From assembly GCA_045837725.1 (NCBI GenBank), contig JBEWZL010000146.1:42399-106398 (forward strand): DNA of 64,000 bases, given 5' to 3'. Made by a program: the position numbers and the translations under genes. Positions 1-11,321 of this stretch are shown piece after piece. The notes below the pieces were generated by a model, which had not been told where the DNA came from, did not search any database, and saw only the letters and a program-made list of their open reading frames with translations. This DNA comes from Vermamoeba vermiformis. Its lineage: Eukaryota; Tubulinea; Echinamoebida. The first letter of the stretch is position 1, and the number at the start of each line of letters is the position of its first letter.

Positions 1-1326
1 CACTCGTTGGGCACGCAGCTGAAGTACCTCAAATAATACTCCTTCCAAAAGCTCCATTGCTTCGTCAAGGCCATAGTCACCTTGCTGCTCCTTAAGAATG
101 CCATTAAGGGACCAATATTGAGCTGATACAAGATCTTCTTGATCATGTCGCGCGGCAATATTTCCCAGAACTGCAGTGGTGAGTTCGGTTCCAAATACAA
201 TGGCTGTGGCTCCACGAGTACGACTCTCGGTCCCCAGTCATATCTCTCGCTAACTGTCCACTCGTGCATTAATACGCGCATTTGAATAGGACCTGTTACG
301 TACATTGTGTATTCGATTGTGGACTCACGTGCTGGCTGACTTCACTATCGGCACCTAGAAGTGATTTTTTAGTGGATGATAATAGGCTGTATACTAGTAG
401 GACTATATTACCATAACATTCGAACAAAATGTGCTGTGGTCTGTTGTTGATCCACTCTGCCACCTTCAAGACCGTTTCATCACTCATATTCTCAGCCTCT
501 GAATATAATTTAATACTAATACGATATATAAACTAAGTGGCCTAATTATTACCTCCCAAATCGGTGCGCACCAACAGCTCATTGTGTTTCGCGATCACAT
601 CCAGCACTTGCAAATACTGCTCGTCGGTAAATGTGGCACCAGGTAGCTGGAGCTTCACTAATTTTGACGATTTTTCTAAGAATCGAAGAAACGCAGAATA
701 TATCTGCTCGTCCCAGACAAAGTCGTACATGAACACTTCTCGAAGTTGATTTTTTTCGCCGAGCAGATCCAGCAGCGCACACATTTGTTCATTCATAACA
801 TCTGCATTACCATTAGTTACGCCCGTATTAATATGTAGGTTATACTTGCCTGAGTCGACGTACAGAGTCAATTTTAACAACGATGTGTTCTGCCGCAGCG
901 CATCTATGAACAGTCGAGCATCTGCTGCGCTGGGCACTAATAAATTTCGTGTTAATATAATTCGTCGGCCTGTTAGAGCGAATAACTTACAACGCTCAAG
1001 GCGGATGGACAGCTCTTCTACAAATTTATTTTCAGCGAGCGCTTTAAAAACTTTGCGATAATCTTCTCCATTCATAACCACATCTGACTTACGTTAGAGA
1101 TATTATGGAAACGAATTAAACCATGTTTAATTTACTTTATTTGGTCTTGGTGTAACTGCCTACCTTTAAAGCGCCAAACTTGCTGCGTTACGACACAATA
1201 TTCTAAATATTTGTCAAAATTGAGTAATATGTTAGGATAGTCATTATTATTTGGGTCCATTTGTGTTCGTTTTAACGTTGTCAATACAAATTCTAAATTA
1301 TCAATCAATATATCTAAGGAACACAA
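1..1326 (-). CDS. F-box protein with leucine-rich-like N-terminus, partial
   Basis: This minus-strand gene runs off the left edge of the window, so its C-terminus is missing. Exons recognised from GT-AG boundaries lie at about 1326-1161, 1087-553, 493-414 and 292 downward. The first half (about 1081-553) has repeating leucine-rich strand/helix text (LVKLQLPG, SLLKLTLYV) resembling irregular leucine-rich repeats. The last visible exon holds an F-box-like stretch: LPRDMIKKIL, then LMAFLRSSK and WSFWKEYYLRYF, near positions 140-20. F-box proteins recruit substrates to SCF ubiquitin ligases, but no substrate can be inferred. The start is uncertain: the frame is open up to 1326 without an ATG there, and the first in-frame ATG is near 1260, so a further 5' exon may exist. 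The F-box sits after the repeats, unlike the usual order. Confidence 0.55.
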
Positions 1327-1422
1327 TAGCAGCTACTTTATATTCTAAATATATACGTCGCTTCTCTACTCAGCATTAGATAGCTGTCCTAGATCTTTGT
1401 TGGTGGGAACAGATCTAGTATA

Positions 1423-1874
1423 TTATTCTTCATCATCCTCAGCAGCTTTCTTCTTGGATCCCAACACGGTAATATTAATTCCTACTTGACATTTAACCTC
1501 CTTTCCATCAATATCAAACGATTGTTTGCCTAGGAACACAATATTAAATTGGGTCATTTTTTAATTTAATTTGATCTAAGTTACCGTTCGTGTTCCAGCC
1601 ATATGAACCAGTATTAAATGCTTTAGCAGTGGCCTTGTATTTTTTACCGTCGATTATTATTTCAATCTCTTTTGCTCCAGCTAAAAAATCTTCTTTCGAG
1701 ATGATCTCCTCCGTTGCTTTCTTTAATATGACATTGAATTCATTAGAACATTTTTATTTGCATTGTAAGATGCATATAAAATCCTACCTTATCTTCTTTA
1801 TCAGCTTTGGAATTTTTAGCTTTTTTTGCAGCTCGAGGCGAGTTGTCCTCAGTTTGCTTTCTTTTGCTAGACAT
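1423..1874 (-). CDS. small lysine-rich (probably nuclear) protein, unrecognised
   Basis: Three exons encode about 107 residues: ATG at 1874, introns near 1787-1727 and 1585-1531, stop at 1423. The first 29 residues are strongly basic (SSKRKQ, AAKKAKNSK), as in a nuclear localisation signal. The central part carries alternating beta-strand text (EIEIIIDGKKYKATAKAF, GSYGWNTNGKQSFDIDGKEV), and the protein ends KKKAAEDDEE. I do not recognise the family. The compact beta domain with a basic head and acidic end suggests a small nucleic-acid- or histone-binding protein, but that is inference. It is divergently placed to the HAD hydrolase gene starting at 2451. Confidence 0.6.
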
Positions 1875-2450
1875 GACGAGCTGTGCTAACTAGTCAATTT
1901 AATTGTATTAATTAATGATTACAGTAGATTTTGTGCCCTTTCAAGCCATTTGACGTGCTTGTCAATTTGTGAACTGAGCGCGAGATCAGATCCGAAGTTT
2001 CACTGAAATCAAACTCATTTATGGATAGTTTAATAATGCTCCCATAATTGCACCGATAATCTTCATGCACCACTATATAATTTCTTCATTTCCAATAGTT
2101 TGATTTGAGGGCCGGTCCCTCGAAATAAACATTGTAAGTGTCAGCTCCATCTTCAACTAAGCAATTGGTGAAGAGATGTAGTTTTCATAGACAGGTTAAT
2201 TTCGTGGACACCTTACTACACACTGCCTATACTATAGGTATGGAGGTTTGCGGGCCCCAATTTTTTTTTTGGATTTGTAATGTTGTCTCAGTCAGTCGGT
2301 CAGACCCGACCTTCATTTCCTAAACAATTTACGTTATGTATTCCCAACGAACCTAAACAAAATCCTGCTGCATATCCAGATCCTTTCGTAGCAGAGCAAG
2401 TTTGGTGTCAACCTTTTTTTTATCTTGTTCAGCAATACACAACGCAACAA
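1875..2450. other. intergenic, divergent promoter region
   Basis: This 576-bp stretch separates two divergently transcribed genes. Short open frames here lack codon structure or splice context. I see no RNA gene or repeat, so it probably holds both promoters. Confidence 0.4.
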
Positions 2451-3515
2451 TGAGCGCACTCGACTTGACTAAATACAAAGTACTTACTTTTGATTGCTAT
2501 GGCACGTTAATCGATTGGGAGACGGGCATTAAAAAGGTATAAATTCATTTGAACACATCCGCGAGTGGATCTTACGATATTTTTCTCAAGATAATTTTTT
2601 AATTTATTCAAATATCTGATTACTCTTAAATACCAAATTTAATATTGTCGCTCTAAATTAAAAAACTGCTGTCCAATTTTTAAATGATCCTTGTGCAGGC
2701 ATTCATGGATGTCGGTTTTGCTGAATCAGAACTCGAAACTGTGCTGGAAAAATTCGGTCAAGTCGAGACTGTGCATCAACAACAAAAGCCAACGGCCCTC
2801 TATCAACAGATCTTGGCAGATGTCATTAGAGAGATTGGCATTTTCTTTAATAAGGTTAGAAATGCTGTCAAAAGATCTCATTTAACTAATATATGTATAT
2901 CCGTATTAGAATTTGACGGAGGACCAAATTGTTCATTTTTCGAAGGCCATCCGCGATTGGCCTGCTTTTATCGACAGTCCTCAAGCCCTCTCTGATCTGC
3001 AAAAGCACTACAAGCTCGTCGTAGTGTCTAATGTCGATCACGAGTCATTTAGCTACTCGCAGAAGAAGCTGATCCAATTTGACAAACTCGTACTGGCTCA
3101 AGACGTCGTAAGCAGATCTGCTACCCCGCAGCTTTCTTAGAAAATAATCATTAAATGAATAACCTCTTTAGGGCGCTTGGAAGCCATCCACTAAGAACTT
3201 CGAAGTTGCTCTGGCTGCAATCAAAAAAGACTTCGATGTTGATCCCGCTCAGGTCTTGCACGTCTTCCAATCCTTGTACCACGACTGCTTGCCTGCTAAG
3301 AAGATGGGTTTGAATACTGTTTGGATTAACCGAAGAAAGGGCCAAGAAGGTACAAACATCTGTTAGACGATCTGTTACACAAGAAAAAGTTGAATTATAA
3401 CCATTTAATAGGCAATGGTGCTACACCTCCTCCTCCCGAAGGTTCTGATCCTGATCTTGAATTCGCGTCAATGAAAGAATTCGCTTCTGCTGTTCAATCT
3501 GCATTTTCCAAATAA
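2451..3515 (+). CDS. haloacid dehalogenase-like hydrolase (type II HAD)
   Basis: Five exons: 2451-2536, about 2699-2854, 2909-3106, 3173-3350 and 3411-3515. The N-terminus contains the HAD motif [13 protein letters not shown], with the nucleophile aspartate in DCYGT as in type II 2-haloacid dehalogenases. Motif II is VVVSNVD; the conserved lysine is in [10 protein letters not shown]; and the closing motif [18 protein letters not shown] matches the HVGNSxxxDxxxAxxxG pattern. Known members hydrolyse C-halogen or phosphoester bonds; eukaryotic members often have unknown substrates. It was probably cytosolic, as no signal peptide is seen. The gene ends 60 bp from the convergent tubulin gene. Confidence 0.85.
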
Positions 3516-3575
3516 GGAAAGTAATAAATATAGGAGCCCAACACTTCATCGCTATACAAGTTTATTATCGTTACT

Positions 3576-5073
3576 TTACAATGTATTGTATTGAGCCACA
3601 AGTCGCTCAACAGCTTCACGTGCCTCGCTGAACTCGATCTCCTCCATGCCCTCACCAACGTACCAGTGCACGAATGCGCGCTTGGCGTACAAAATGTCAA
3701 ACTTGTGCCCCATGGACTGCAGCATGGATGACACGCTCGTGTGATTGGTCAACATGCACAGCGAGCGATCAGCAACGTTGATTGGTTCGTCATCAAATGT
3801 CTGTGCACTTTTGCGAGCCACGACCCCTTTGAAGCCACGCGGCACACCTTCAACCCAGTTCTTCGTCTTTTTGGTCTTCTTGTCGCCTGGCTGATGTTCG
3901 GCAATTGACTTGCCAATGTCATCGACTGGCACGCCGCCACGATAAATTGACGTGCAGGTGATGTACTTGCCCTTCTCGCGGTCCAATGAGTGCAGTGTGT
4001 TGACAGGTTGGAATGCAAAGTCAGTCATCTCTGACACCGAGGGAATGGTGGCCCACATGTTGTTGGTGGCGATCAGCGGACTGAGCGACGGTGCCACAAA
4101 GTGTTCCTTGGGATGCAAGACACAGTTCGTGACTAAATGATCGAGACTCCAAGAACTCTCATTGTTTTCAGTGAACCGCATTGCCACTGTCAGCGACGAC
4201 GCTACTTGTGCGAGCAGTCTGTTGGCTTGAACATACGAACAATGGGCCTTTTTGCCAGCTGCTTCTGTGTAGGCCTTGTACATGGCCTCGTTGTCGTACA
4301 TAATGCACAGCGAGCCAAACTGCAACAGGGACGGCATGCTCAGCACACTGTTGTACGCCTCAACGACTGTCGTGCTCAACTTGGGTGAGGGCATGAGCGT
4401 GTGATTGATGAACTTGGTCTTCGGGAACTCGTCGCGCAACTTCTGCATGAGTCCTGCTGTGAATCCAGACCCGCAGCCACCACTAATGGCGTGTGTGAAA
4501 TTGAAGCCTTGAAGGTTTTCACAGCCCTCTGCGATTGCTTGGATGCGCTCAAAGGCCTTATCAAGCACATCAGTGGCGGCATAATATCGTCCTCGTGCAA
4601 ATAGATTGGATGTGTCGTCTTTGCCTTTGATTAAATTCATCTTGTTGAATGACTTGCCTAATTTGGTGCGTTGAATATCATCTATCACTGTCGCATCCAT
4701 GTCAATAAAGACTGCGCGGGGTACGTATCTGGATCCAACAAATAAATATTTAAGTACTGATTTACATTGATTTTAACCTAATGCTTACACTCCACTGTTG
4801 GCTCTAACAAAGGAAACAGATTCATTTTCACCTCCTGCCATGATAAATTGAGATTTTTGACCATCAGCTGTGATCTCGTGCTCCTTAAATAATCTGATGC
4901 ATAATATAGTTAATTACTAAACTTAAATCGTCCATCTGTAAACGGGAATTCAAAAATAAATAAAATTTAATTTTGATAATTTAAATTAATACTTACAGCT
5001 CCCACATTGCGAGCCCCGATTGAACACCAGCCTGGCCAAGATGAATATTTATTATTTCTCTTCTATCTTCCAT
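3576..5073 (-). CDS. divergent alpha-tubulin
   Basis: ATG at 5073 begins MEDRREIINIHLGQAG, the typical tubulin start except for inserted charged residues. Exon 2 lies near 4893-4790 and the large third exon runs 4730-3576. The GTP-binding loop reads SGGCGSG, and the C-terminal region has KRAFVHWYVGEGMEEIEFSEARE, diagnostic of alpha-tubulin. It is strongly diverged elsewhere. In the T7 loop, where alpha-tubulins have D-x-x-E (Asp251 and catalytic Glu254), the aligned text is SWSLDHLVTNC, so both acids appear absent. The protein stops at QYNTL, lacking the acidic tail and terminal Tyr. This suggests a specialised tubulin rather than the main microtubule subunit; that is inference. Confidence 0.85.
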
Positions 5074-5365
5074 TTTCTGCGCAGGTACAGATCTTCAAGA
5101 CTAATCCGTTGCAAGTCGCCTCTCACAATAAAGAATAGAAATTGTTATCACCACCTGTGAGGTAGTGTTGACTTTTCGTTAGTAATATACCAAATGAAGA
5201 AAACGTTTTTCTTTTTTTGCTCCTTTTGAAATTTCCCAAACATGTCGAAAAAGCGCGATCTCAAACTAAATTAACTAAATTTTACCGCAAGTGTACTTGA
5301 ACACACAAGAGATAACATACATTGATTAGAGTGTTCCATATAAGAACCTGGTCGAATATTGTTAG
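5074..5365. promoter_or_regulatory. divergent promoter region between tubulin and zinc-finger genes
   Basis: The 292 bp between two divergent start codons must hold both promoters. It is AT-rich and no distinct motif was recognised. Confidence 0.35.
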
Positions 5366-7268
5366 ATGTCGTACTGGAGATGCGAGCTTTGTGATATAGG
5401 AGTGCCGTCTTCTTACCAAAAAGAACAACATTTAGCGGGCTCTAAACACGCGGCGAGTTTAGAATATTTCAATAATAAGAACAGATCTGCCCTTATCGCC
5501 AATACTATTTTGAACCGAGGAAGCAGCGCATCGCTACGGTAAGCACTATATAAATTAAATATTATTTAAGCTCGTTACCACGTCAATTATTTTCATTAGC
5601 TTTTTTAAAATTAGAATAATGTGGTTTCTGATCGCGCCATTTTTTAAAACGGTCAGATCTGGATTCACGCAGCATTTTGTCTTGAAAAATACTTTATTTA
5701 TCATAACGAGCGAGGAATTTAACATATTGACATATTTAACTTATTTGGTCACCAGAACTTTCAAACTCTTGTACGCACGCGACACATCCACAGCGATTAC
5801 CAAGGCAGTGGCTGATTTGAAACCTCGCGTCAAAGAACGATTCAAAACTACAATAACTGTTGCTTTCGACGATGACACTCAGCGCATCCACTTTTTATTC
5901 CCTTACGATGCTGATTTTATGAACTTGGTGAAGACTCATATTCAAGTAAGTGCTTATTGTGCTATATATAGCTATTATTGAGTCTAATTAGCGCTTTTCA
6001 GGGTCGTACATGGAACTCAATTTACCGACGCTGGGAGGCACCTGTAACCTCTGCTGGTGGTAAGTGACACGTGTCAAACAGCCGTCAAATCGATCGATCG
6101 CACGGAGCTCTGACCTGTCACATATAGATGTCATTACATTGTGCAAAGCCCTCGATATAGCGTTGCCAACAGAGCTGGAATCGATGACCACACAACAACG
6201 TGAAATCATTATTACAGTGGCTGATGGCGATGACCGAGCTCAAGTTGATTTCACATATGATGCTGCAGTAGTGTTGGCTATTAAGAAGTTAAATCCGATC
6301 AATCGCAATTATCACGACACTGGGGACAAGAAATTTTGGACCGTCGATGTGACATGTTTGTCAGATCTAGTACATCATTTGTTAGAGGACTTAAAAGGTA
6401 TGAATACCTCACTCCCATTGCATCTAATACTAATTTATCAACAGATCTAAAGATTCCAAAAGAACTGATCGAGGTCATGAAGGAGATTGAGGAGAAGTTA
6501 AACAGCTTTGAAAACAAAGAGAACAACACTAATCTGCTCAACACTAATGAACCATCGCCCAAGAAACACAAGCCAAACACATCAACCAGCGATCAGTCGC
6601 TTGGTTTTACGATAGATCTGACAGGCGACACAGATGTCAGTACAATTGTCAACATAATCAACAAGTCTGGTTACAACATGAATGTCAGACATGAGACCTC
6701 TCCTGCTACACCCGTGCCGAATCCAATCAAACCTGTCGACGCTGGATCTAACCCATCCAGTTCAGACAGCTCAAGCGAGACCTCGCCAGTATCAAGCCCC
6801 TTTGGTTTTAGCGGTGCTAACCTTAGTCCGCTCAAACGAAAGCTCAGTGAATTAACTACAAGTAGTCCCAGCAAATTCAACACACCGTTCTTCGATGAGA
6901 CCAGCGGAAGAATTAAATGGCCTGAATGCGCGGAGTGTGGCAAACCTAAAGACCCTAAAAAACAGCATCACTGTCGATTCTTTGGTCAATACAAGTGCAA
7001 CAAGTGTGGTCACACGTGGGCTAGTGCCTATGCTTGGAAAGGTACGCTCTCATTGCCATAAAAGGAAATTCGACTAATATTCAATTTATTAGGTGAGAAG
7101 CAAGAGTGTCGCGATTGCTTTACGATGACGAGTCCGTATCAATTGTCAAAATTGCAGAAAAGACCCGACGACGATCTCGATTCCTTTTTTGGCCGTGGTC
7201 CGCACGAGTCATCTTTATGTTCAATGTGTAAAAAGTTAGGAAGACCTTGTAACTATTCGTTGTACTAA
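5366..7268 (+). CDS. U1-type zinc finger, HARP-like and 3CxxC zinc-finger protein
   Basis: Exons: 5366-5538, about 5757-5946, 6001-6059, 6127-6397, 6446-7041 and 7093-7268. The N-terminus has a U1/matrin-type C2H2 finger (CELCDIG...HLAGSKH). Two following segments resemble HARP domains of SMARCAL1-type annealing helicases: FLFPYDADFMNLVKT with a downstream RTWNSIYRRWEAP, and FTYDAAVVLAIKKLNP followed by NYHDTGDKKFWTV. After a Ser/Thr/Pro-rich linker the C-terminus has a ZAR1/RTP-like 3CxxC finger (CAECGKPK, HHCRFFGQYKCNKCGHTW, CRDC, CSMC). No helicase motor is present. HARP domains bind branched or single-stranded DNA, so a DNA or RNA junction role is possible. It is unlike any architecture I can name, and the HARP call is from pattern, not a search. 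Confidence 0.65.
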
Positions 7269-7356
7269 AACTATATTGTAATTAAATTTGTTTATATCTA
7301 CAATTGCTTTTGTGATTAAAAGAACCAAAAGGTTTAAAATTTTAGATCGAATCCGT

Positions 7357-9638
7357 TTATCTGAAGCCGCCAAAATTGAACGAGAACTGTTGACCTCCGA
7401 ATGGGAATCCATGGAAACCATGCTGTTGTTGTGGCTGTTCGTCCAAGTCCTCACCTCTGTCGTACTTGTCCCTCTTTTCTTGATCTGATAACACTTCGTA
7501 CGCTGCATTGATCTCGTTGAACATTTCTTCGGCATTGTCAGCGTCCTTATTCTACAAAACGTTATTAAACAATGCTTATTGGGAATCCACTAACTGCTAC
7601 TAACCTTGTCCGGGTGATACTTGAGCGCGAGTTTTCTGAACGATCGCTTGATCTCAGCGAGAGAGGCAGTTTTAGGCACTTCAAGGATCTTATAGTAATC
7701 TTTTCTCTTCGCCATTTTCAACAATCTCTGTGCGCGTCTCATGCCGTCATGTGCTTCGTGGCTTTGTTGGTTGAACTCCATGGCCTTTTGGAAGTCACGT
7801 GTCGCTATTACCAAATAAGGTAAGTCAATGGCACGTTAACAATCAAATAATAGACAAGACTAACGTACCTTCTTCATAGGATTCACGAAGAATATTAGCT
7901 TCTCCACGCTCAATATAGGCGTCAAAGTTGTTGCCGTCAAGTTCAATAGCCTTGCTACATGCTTGATGTGCCTCATTGGCTTCCTTCATCTACAATACAG
8001 AACAAGTTAATAATTGTTCTGGTGATAATAATCGAGCAGCTCTACTTACCTTATTGTGTGCCTTGCATTTGAAGACATAGAGCTTGGGCATAATGAAGTC
8101 CAAGTCAGGGTCGTACGCGAGACATTTGTCAATTTGATCGAGAGCCTCTTTGCCCTTGCGCTGATTGATCAATTGCTCTGCCTCGTTCAATGAGCGTTGG
8201 AAGCTCGAAAATTGCTACGTAGAATTGGTTAGTATTGCTTTAAATATTTGCACTAAAACTTTTTCTAGTCGTACCTTGTTCTCAGTCTTGCACTTTTCAA
8301 AATCAGAATCGAACTTCAAGCACTCCTTCAAGTACCTAAAGGAATCGTTAGTACTACTGAAAATATAATTTTATGAGCCTTACTTTGCGGCCGATTCAAA
8401 TTCACCAGTGCGAATGTAACCCTTGGCACGCAAATAAATAGCTTCGAGATTGCTAGGTGTCAGTTTGAGCAAACGACTATATTAATAATAATGTTAATAG
8501 TGATTATTAACCCATTAAAGTATGACGTCATATACGCACTAAGTATCATCCATCAAAGCTGAATAGTTCTTGGCTTTCAATTGGATCTTGGCTCGCAGAA
8601 CTAACAATGACTAGAACAAGATTAATAACTATATTATATGCATATTATATGCTTCATACTTGAACGCTAGGAGCCAATTTCAAAGCCTTGTCGAGTGAGT
8701 CCAGAGCACTCTTCAAATTATTTTCAGCGTATTGTTTCTCAGCGTCAGCAACGAGTGTTTCAAGTTGAGTAATACGATCGCTCTAATAACTATATTAATA
8801 ACTATATTCTTTTTGTTATTGTATGTATAACTCTATCTTACCAATTTCTTGCCTTGAGCGTTGTCTGGTTTAATTTTGAACAAAGCTTTCAGATCCTCTT
8901 TAGCTTCGCTGAATCGACCGAGATCGGAGTATAACTCCGCTCGTCTCGTCAATGCCTAATAATATTGCTTAATAAAGGAACGATAAGCAAGCAAGAAGAA
9001 TTATTGACACGTGGCAGATCTACTGGTAGTAACTCATGTGCAGCGATAATAACCGTATAAATTACCTGATAAAAGTCAGGATTGATGCTCAATGCCTGAT
9101 TCAAGTCATATAAAGCCTCGCGGACTTTTTGACGGTAGATGTAATAAGCTGCGCGTCCAAAGTAGGCTCTGGTGTTCATTGAATCGACTTCAATAGCCTT
9201 GCTATAATGTTGCTCGGCCTTATCATATTGTTTCATAATCATAAATTCATCACCAAGCTTTTTGTACTCGTCTGAAGTTTTTCCATCTGAAACAAGAAAG
9301 AGCGGTTAAGTTTAGGTGCTAATAAATATTATAAAAAATACATAATTAATATGGCGAAATATTAGGATGATATACTATCGATAATAAATCGAATTAAATC
9401 AAGAAGTAAATTTGGTGACGTCACAACACAGATCACAGCATTACAAACCAATTGCTGCGCCGTAGCAAGTACACGTGTATAATATAAATTGCATAATGTC
9501 TCAAATATTATTTTAAATAAAAACAAAGATAAGATACTGATCACAAAATCTACCTTCGATCGCCGTCACAAAGCTGAGCAGAAGGCCTAATACAGCTCCA
9601 AACAATAATATTGATCGACTTGTATTAGTGCGTGCCAT
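7357..9638 (-). CDS. DNAJC3/P58IPK-like ER co-chaperone (TPR + J domain)
   Basis: About a dozen exons run from ATG at 9638 to the stop at 7357. The start gives a signal peptide ([18 protein letters not shown]). Tandem TPR helices follow, for example [23 protein letters not shown] and [26 protein letters not shown] at about 9260-9070. The J domain is near the C-terminus ([23 protein letters not shown], with the HPD motif at about 7600). The end is Gly/Phe-rich. The order signal peptide-TPR-J matches DNAJC3, which delivers unfolded clients to BiP in the ER lumen. I see no KDEL-type retention signal, and DNAJC3 lacks one too. Confidence 0.88.
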
Positions 9639-10094
9639 GTGAGGTTCCCTCTGTAAAACAAATACGACAAAGAGAAGCACAAAACCTTCAACACAAAATA
9701 ACAGCCTGATTTTTCCGCTCTTGGCTCAAATCAACCAAAATATCTTCGAACGAACCAAAAAAAAAGATATTTGCTCAGCAGAGTTAATAAAATTTAGTTT
9801 ATTGTTTTAAAAACAATTTAATTTGTTGTTGCGGATGTGCTGTTTTGTACAATTAGATCAACTGACGTTGCTGTTCCAATGATGAATCTCTAATTAAAAC
9901 ATGTTGTCGTTGAGCAGCAGATGATAAGGGCTCGGAAGAGAGGCGTGAGAAAGTTGCAGTTAAATTGAAAAAATCGTTAAAAGTGATGAGGTTGCTATTG
10001 TTGCGCGAGTTTGTGTTTGCTATTCTGTAGTATTTCCAGGTCCTATTCTCAGTGTCCTCCAATCCACTGTAGACCCAATCCATAATCAAGGCGA
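9639..10094. other. intergenic, possibly 3' coding or UTR of the next gene
   Basis: An open minus-strand frame continues here to 9853, in a different phase from the gene ending at 10095. It may be 3' UTR or an alternatively joined last exon. Nothing else is seen. Confidence 0.3.
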
Positions 10095-11028
10095 TTAATT
10101 TATCACATTGGGCGTTAGCGTCATTCCAGTGCGTAGATGCACCGTGTGAGTCATTGCCGTTGGCAGTGAATGGGATTGAGCAGGTGTTGCTGTGACAGCC
10201 CAGTCCATCACGGTGCCCAACCAGGCCCAGCGAGGGACGTGATTGGCCGCAGAGAACTCCTCTTCCTCTTGACCCAAGCCAACAGGACTCACGGCACCAC
10301 GAGCAGGCCACACTGCAACGCCCTTCTTGACTCCAGCCCAGTCCACGAGGAACACAGGCATGTCCTCTTGCGCCACACTTGATTGGATTGAGCGCTCTTG
10401 CGCGACTTCCTCGAGCAAGTCTTCGTCTAAACCAGATTCGTCCTCGGTCGTTCTCTGCTTGGGTTGGGGCTGAGAGCGCAATGCATGCTCCTCTTGAATC
10501 ATGTCCTCGGGCAAGTTTCCCAACCAGACTTTACGAGTGGTCAACGAATATCTAAGACAGAAAATTAGCTCGCAATTTCACAAACGAAATTGAAAAAATG
10601 AAAGAATATTCTAGATCGTACAAAATACATCCGGATATGAATAATAATACTTCAATATCGCTACTGTAGTGCGGGGATATTTTTTGTAAATGAAATAACG
10701 AGTGTAGAATAAATACTGAATTTTTCTTATTTTTTCGGTGATCTTCTACTTACTTTGGAATGATAAAGCTAGGAGAGTAAACACCCAAATATTTATATTC
10801 ACGCTGTGCCTTGCGAGTCCATCGTTGTGCGGCTTCGTTGATGGTTGATCCATAAGCCAGGATTTTGGTGAAAGGACAGAAGGCGGCATATCCAGTTGGA
10901 TTGTTGACATCGTCAATTGGTAAGAAGAGAACTTGCCATATGATCTTGTCAGCAGCTCCAGCTGAGATCTCCTTGGGAGAAATGGCCAAGGCCTTGCGGA
11001 TGTCCTCAACAGTTGCGAATGCGTTCAT
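10095..11028 (-). CDS. unrecognised two-exon protein
   Basis: Exon 1 (ATG 11028 to about 10755) encodes a compact domain: NAFATVEDIRKALAIS, IIWQVLFLPIDD, GYAAFCPFTKILAYGS, then a basic helix. The intron at about 10754-10555 is long for this region. Exon 2 starts YSLTTRKVWLGNLPEDM and runs to a stop at 10095 through a Gln/Glu-rich acidic stretch. A second minus-strand frame, 10311-9853, overlaps its 3' half and ends in ordinary-looking protein text. An intron near 10300-10170 could switch to that frame, but I found no donor and acceptor in matching phase. I do not recognise the family. There is no signal peptide or membrane segment. It is divergent to the gene starting near 11322. Confidence 0.5.
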
Positions 11029-11321
11029 TGTGTTTTGTGTAAGAAAAATAGATATAGAAACGGGCGGTTGTTTTGTTATTCGGTGATCGAAATAAAGAGA
11101 AAAAAGACGAAACCAATTATAAAATTTATTCGTTTCAGCGCACGTTCCGAGTTTTTTATCAAAATGTTAGGCGTTCAGAGAATTCCTGACAAAACGAAAA
11201 AAAACATCTTTTTTCTTCATTCATATCAACCAAACCGATCAAGCAATAACAAGCCACACCGAGGCCTTGTTGTGATAACCACTACACAAAACGAAACCGA
11301 AACCAACCAGATTTAACAAAA
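11029..11321. promoter_or_regulatory. divergent intergenic region
   Basis: The 293 bp between two divergent genes is A-rich near 11200 and contains no recognised motif. It presumably holds both promoters. Confidence 0.3.

Noticed and set aside
2138-2323. Short plus-strand frame in the 1.9-2.4 kb spacer
   Set aside because: Codon content and context look non-coding.
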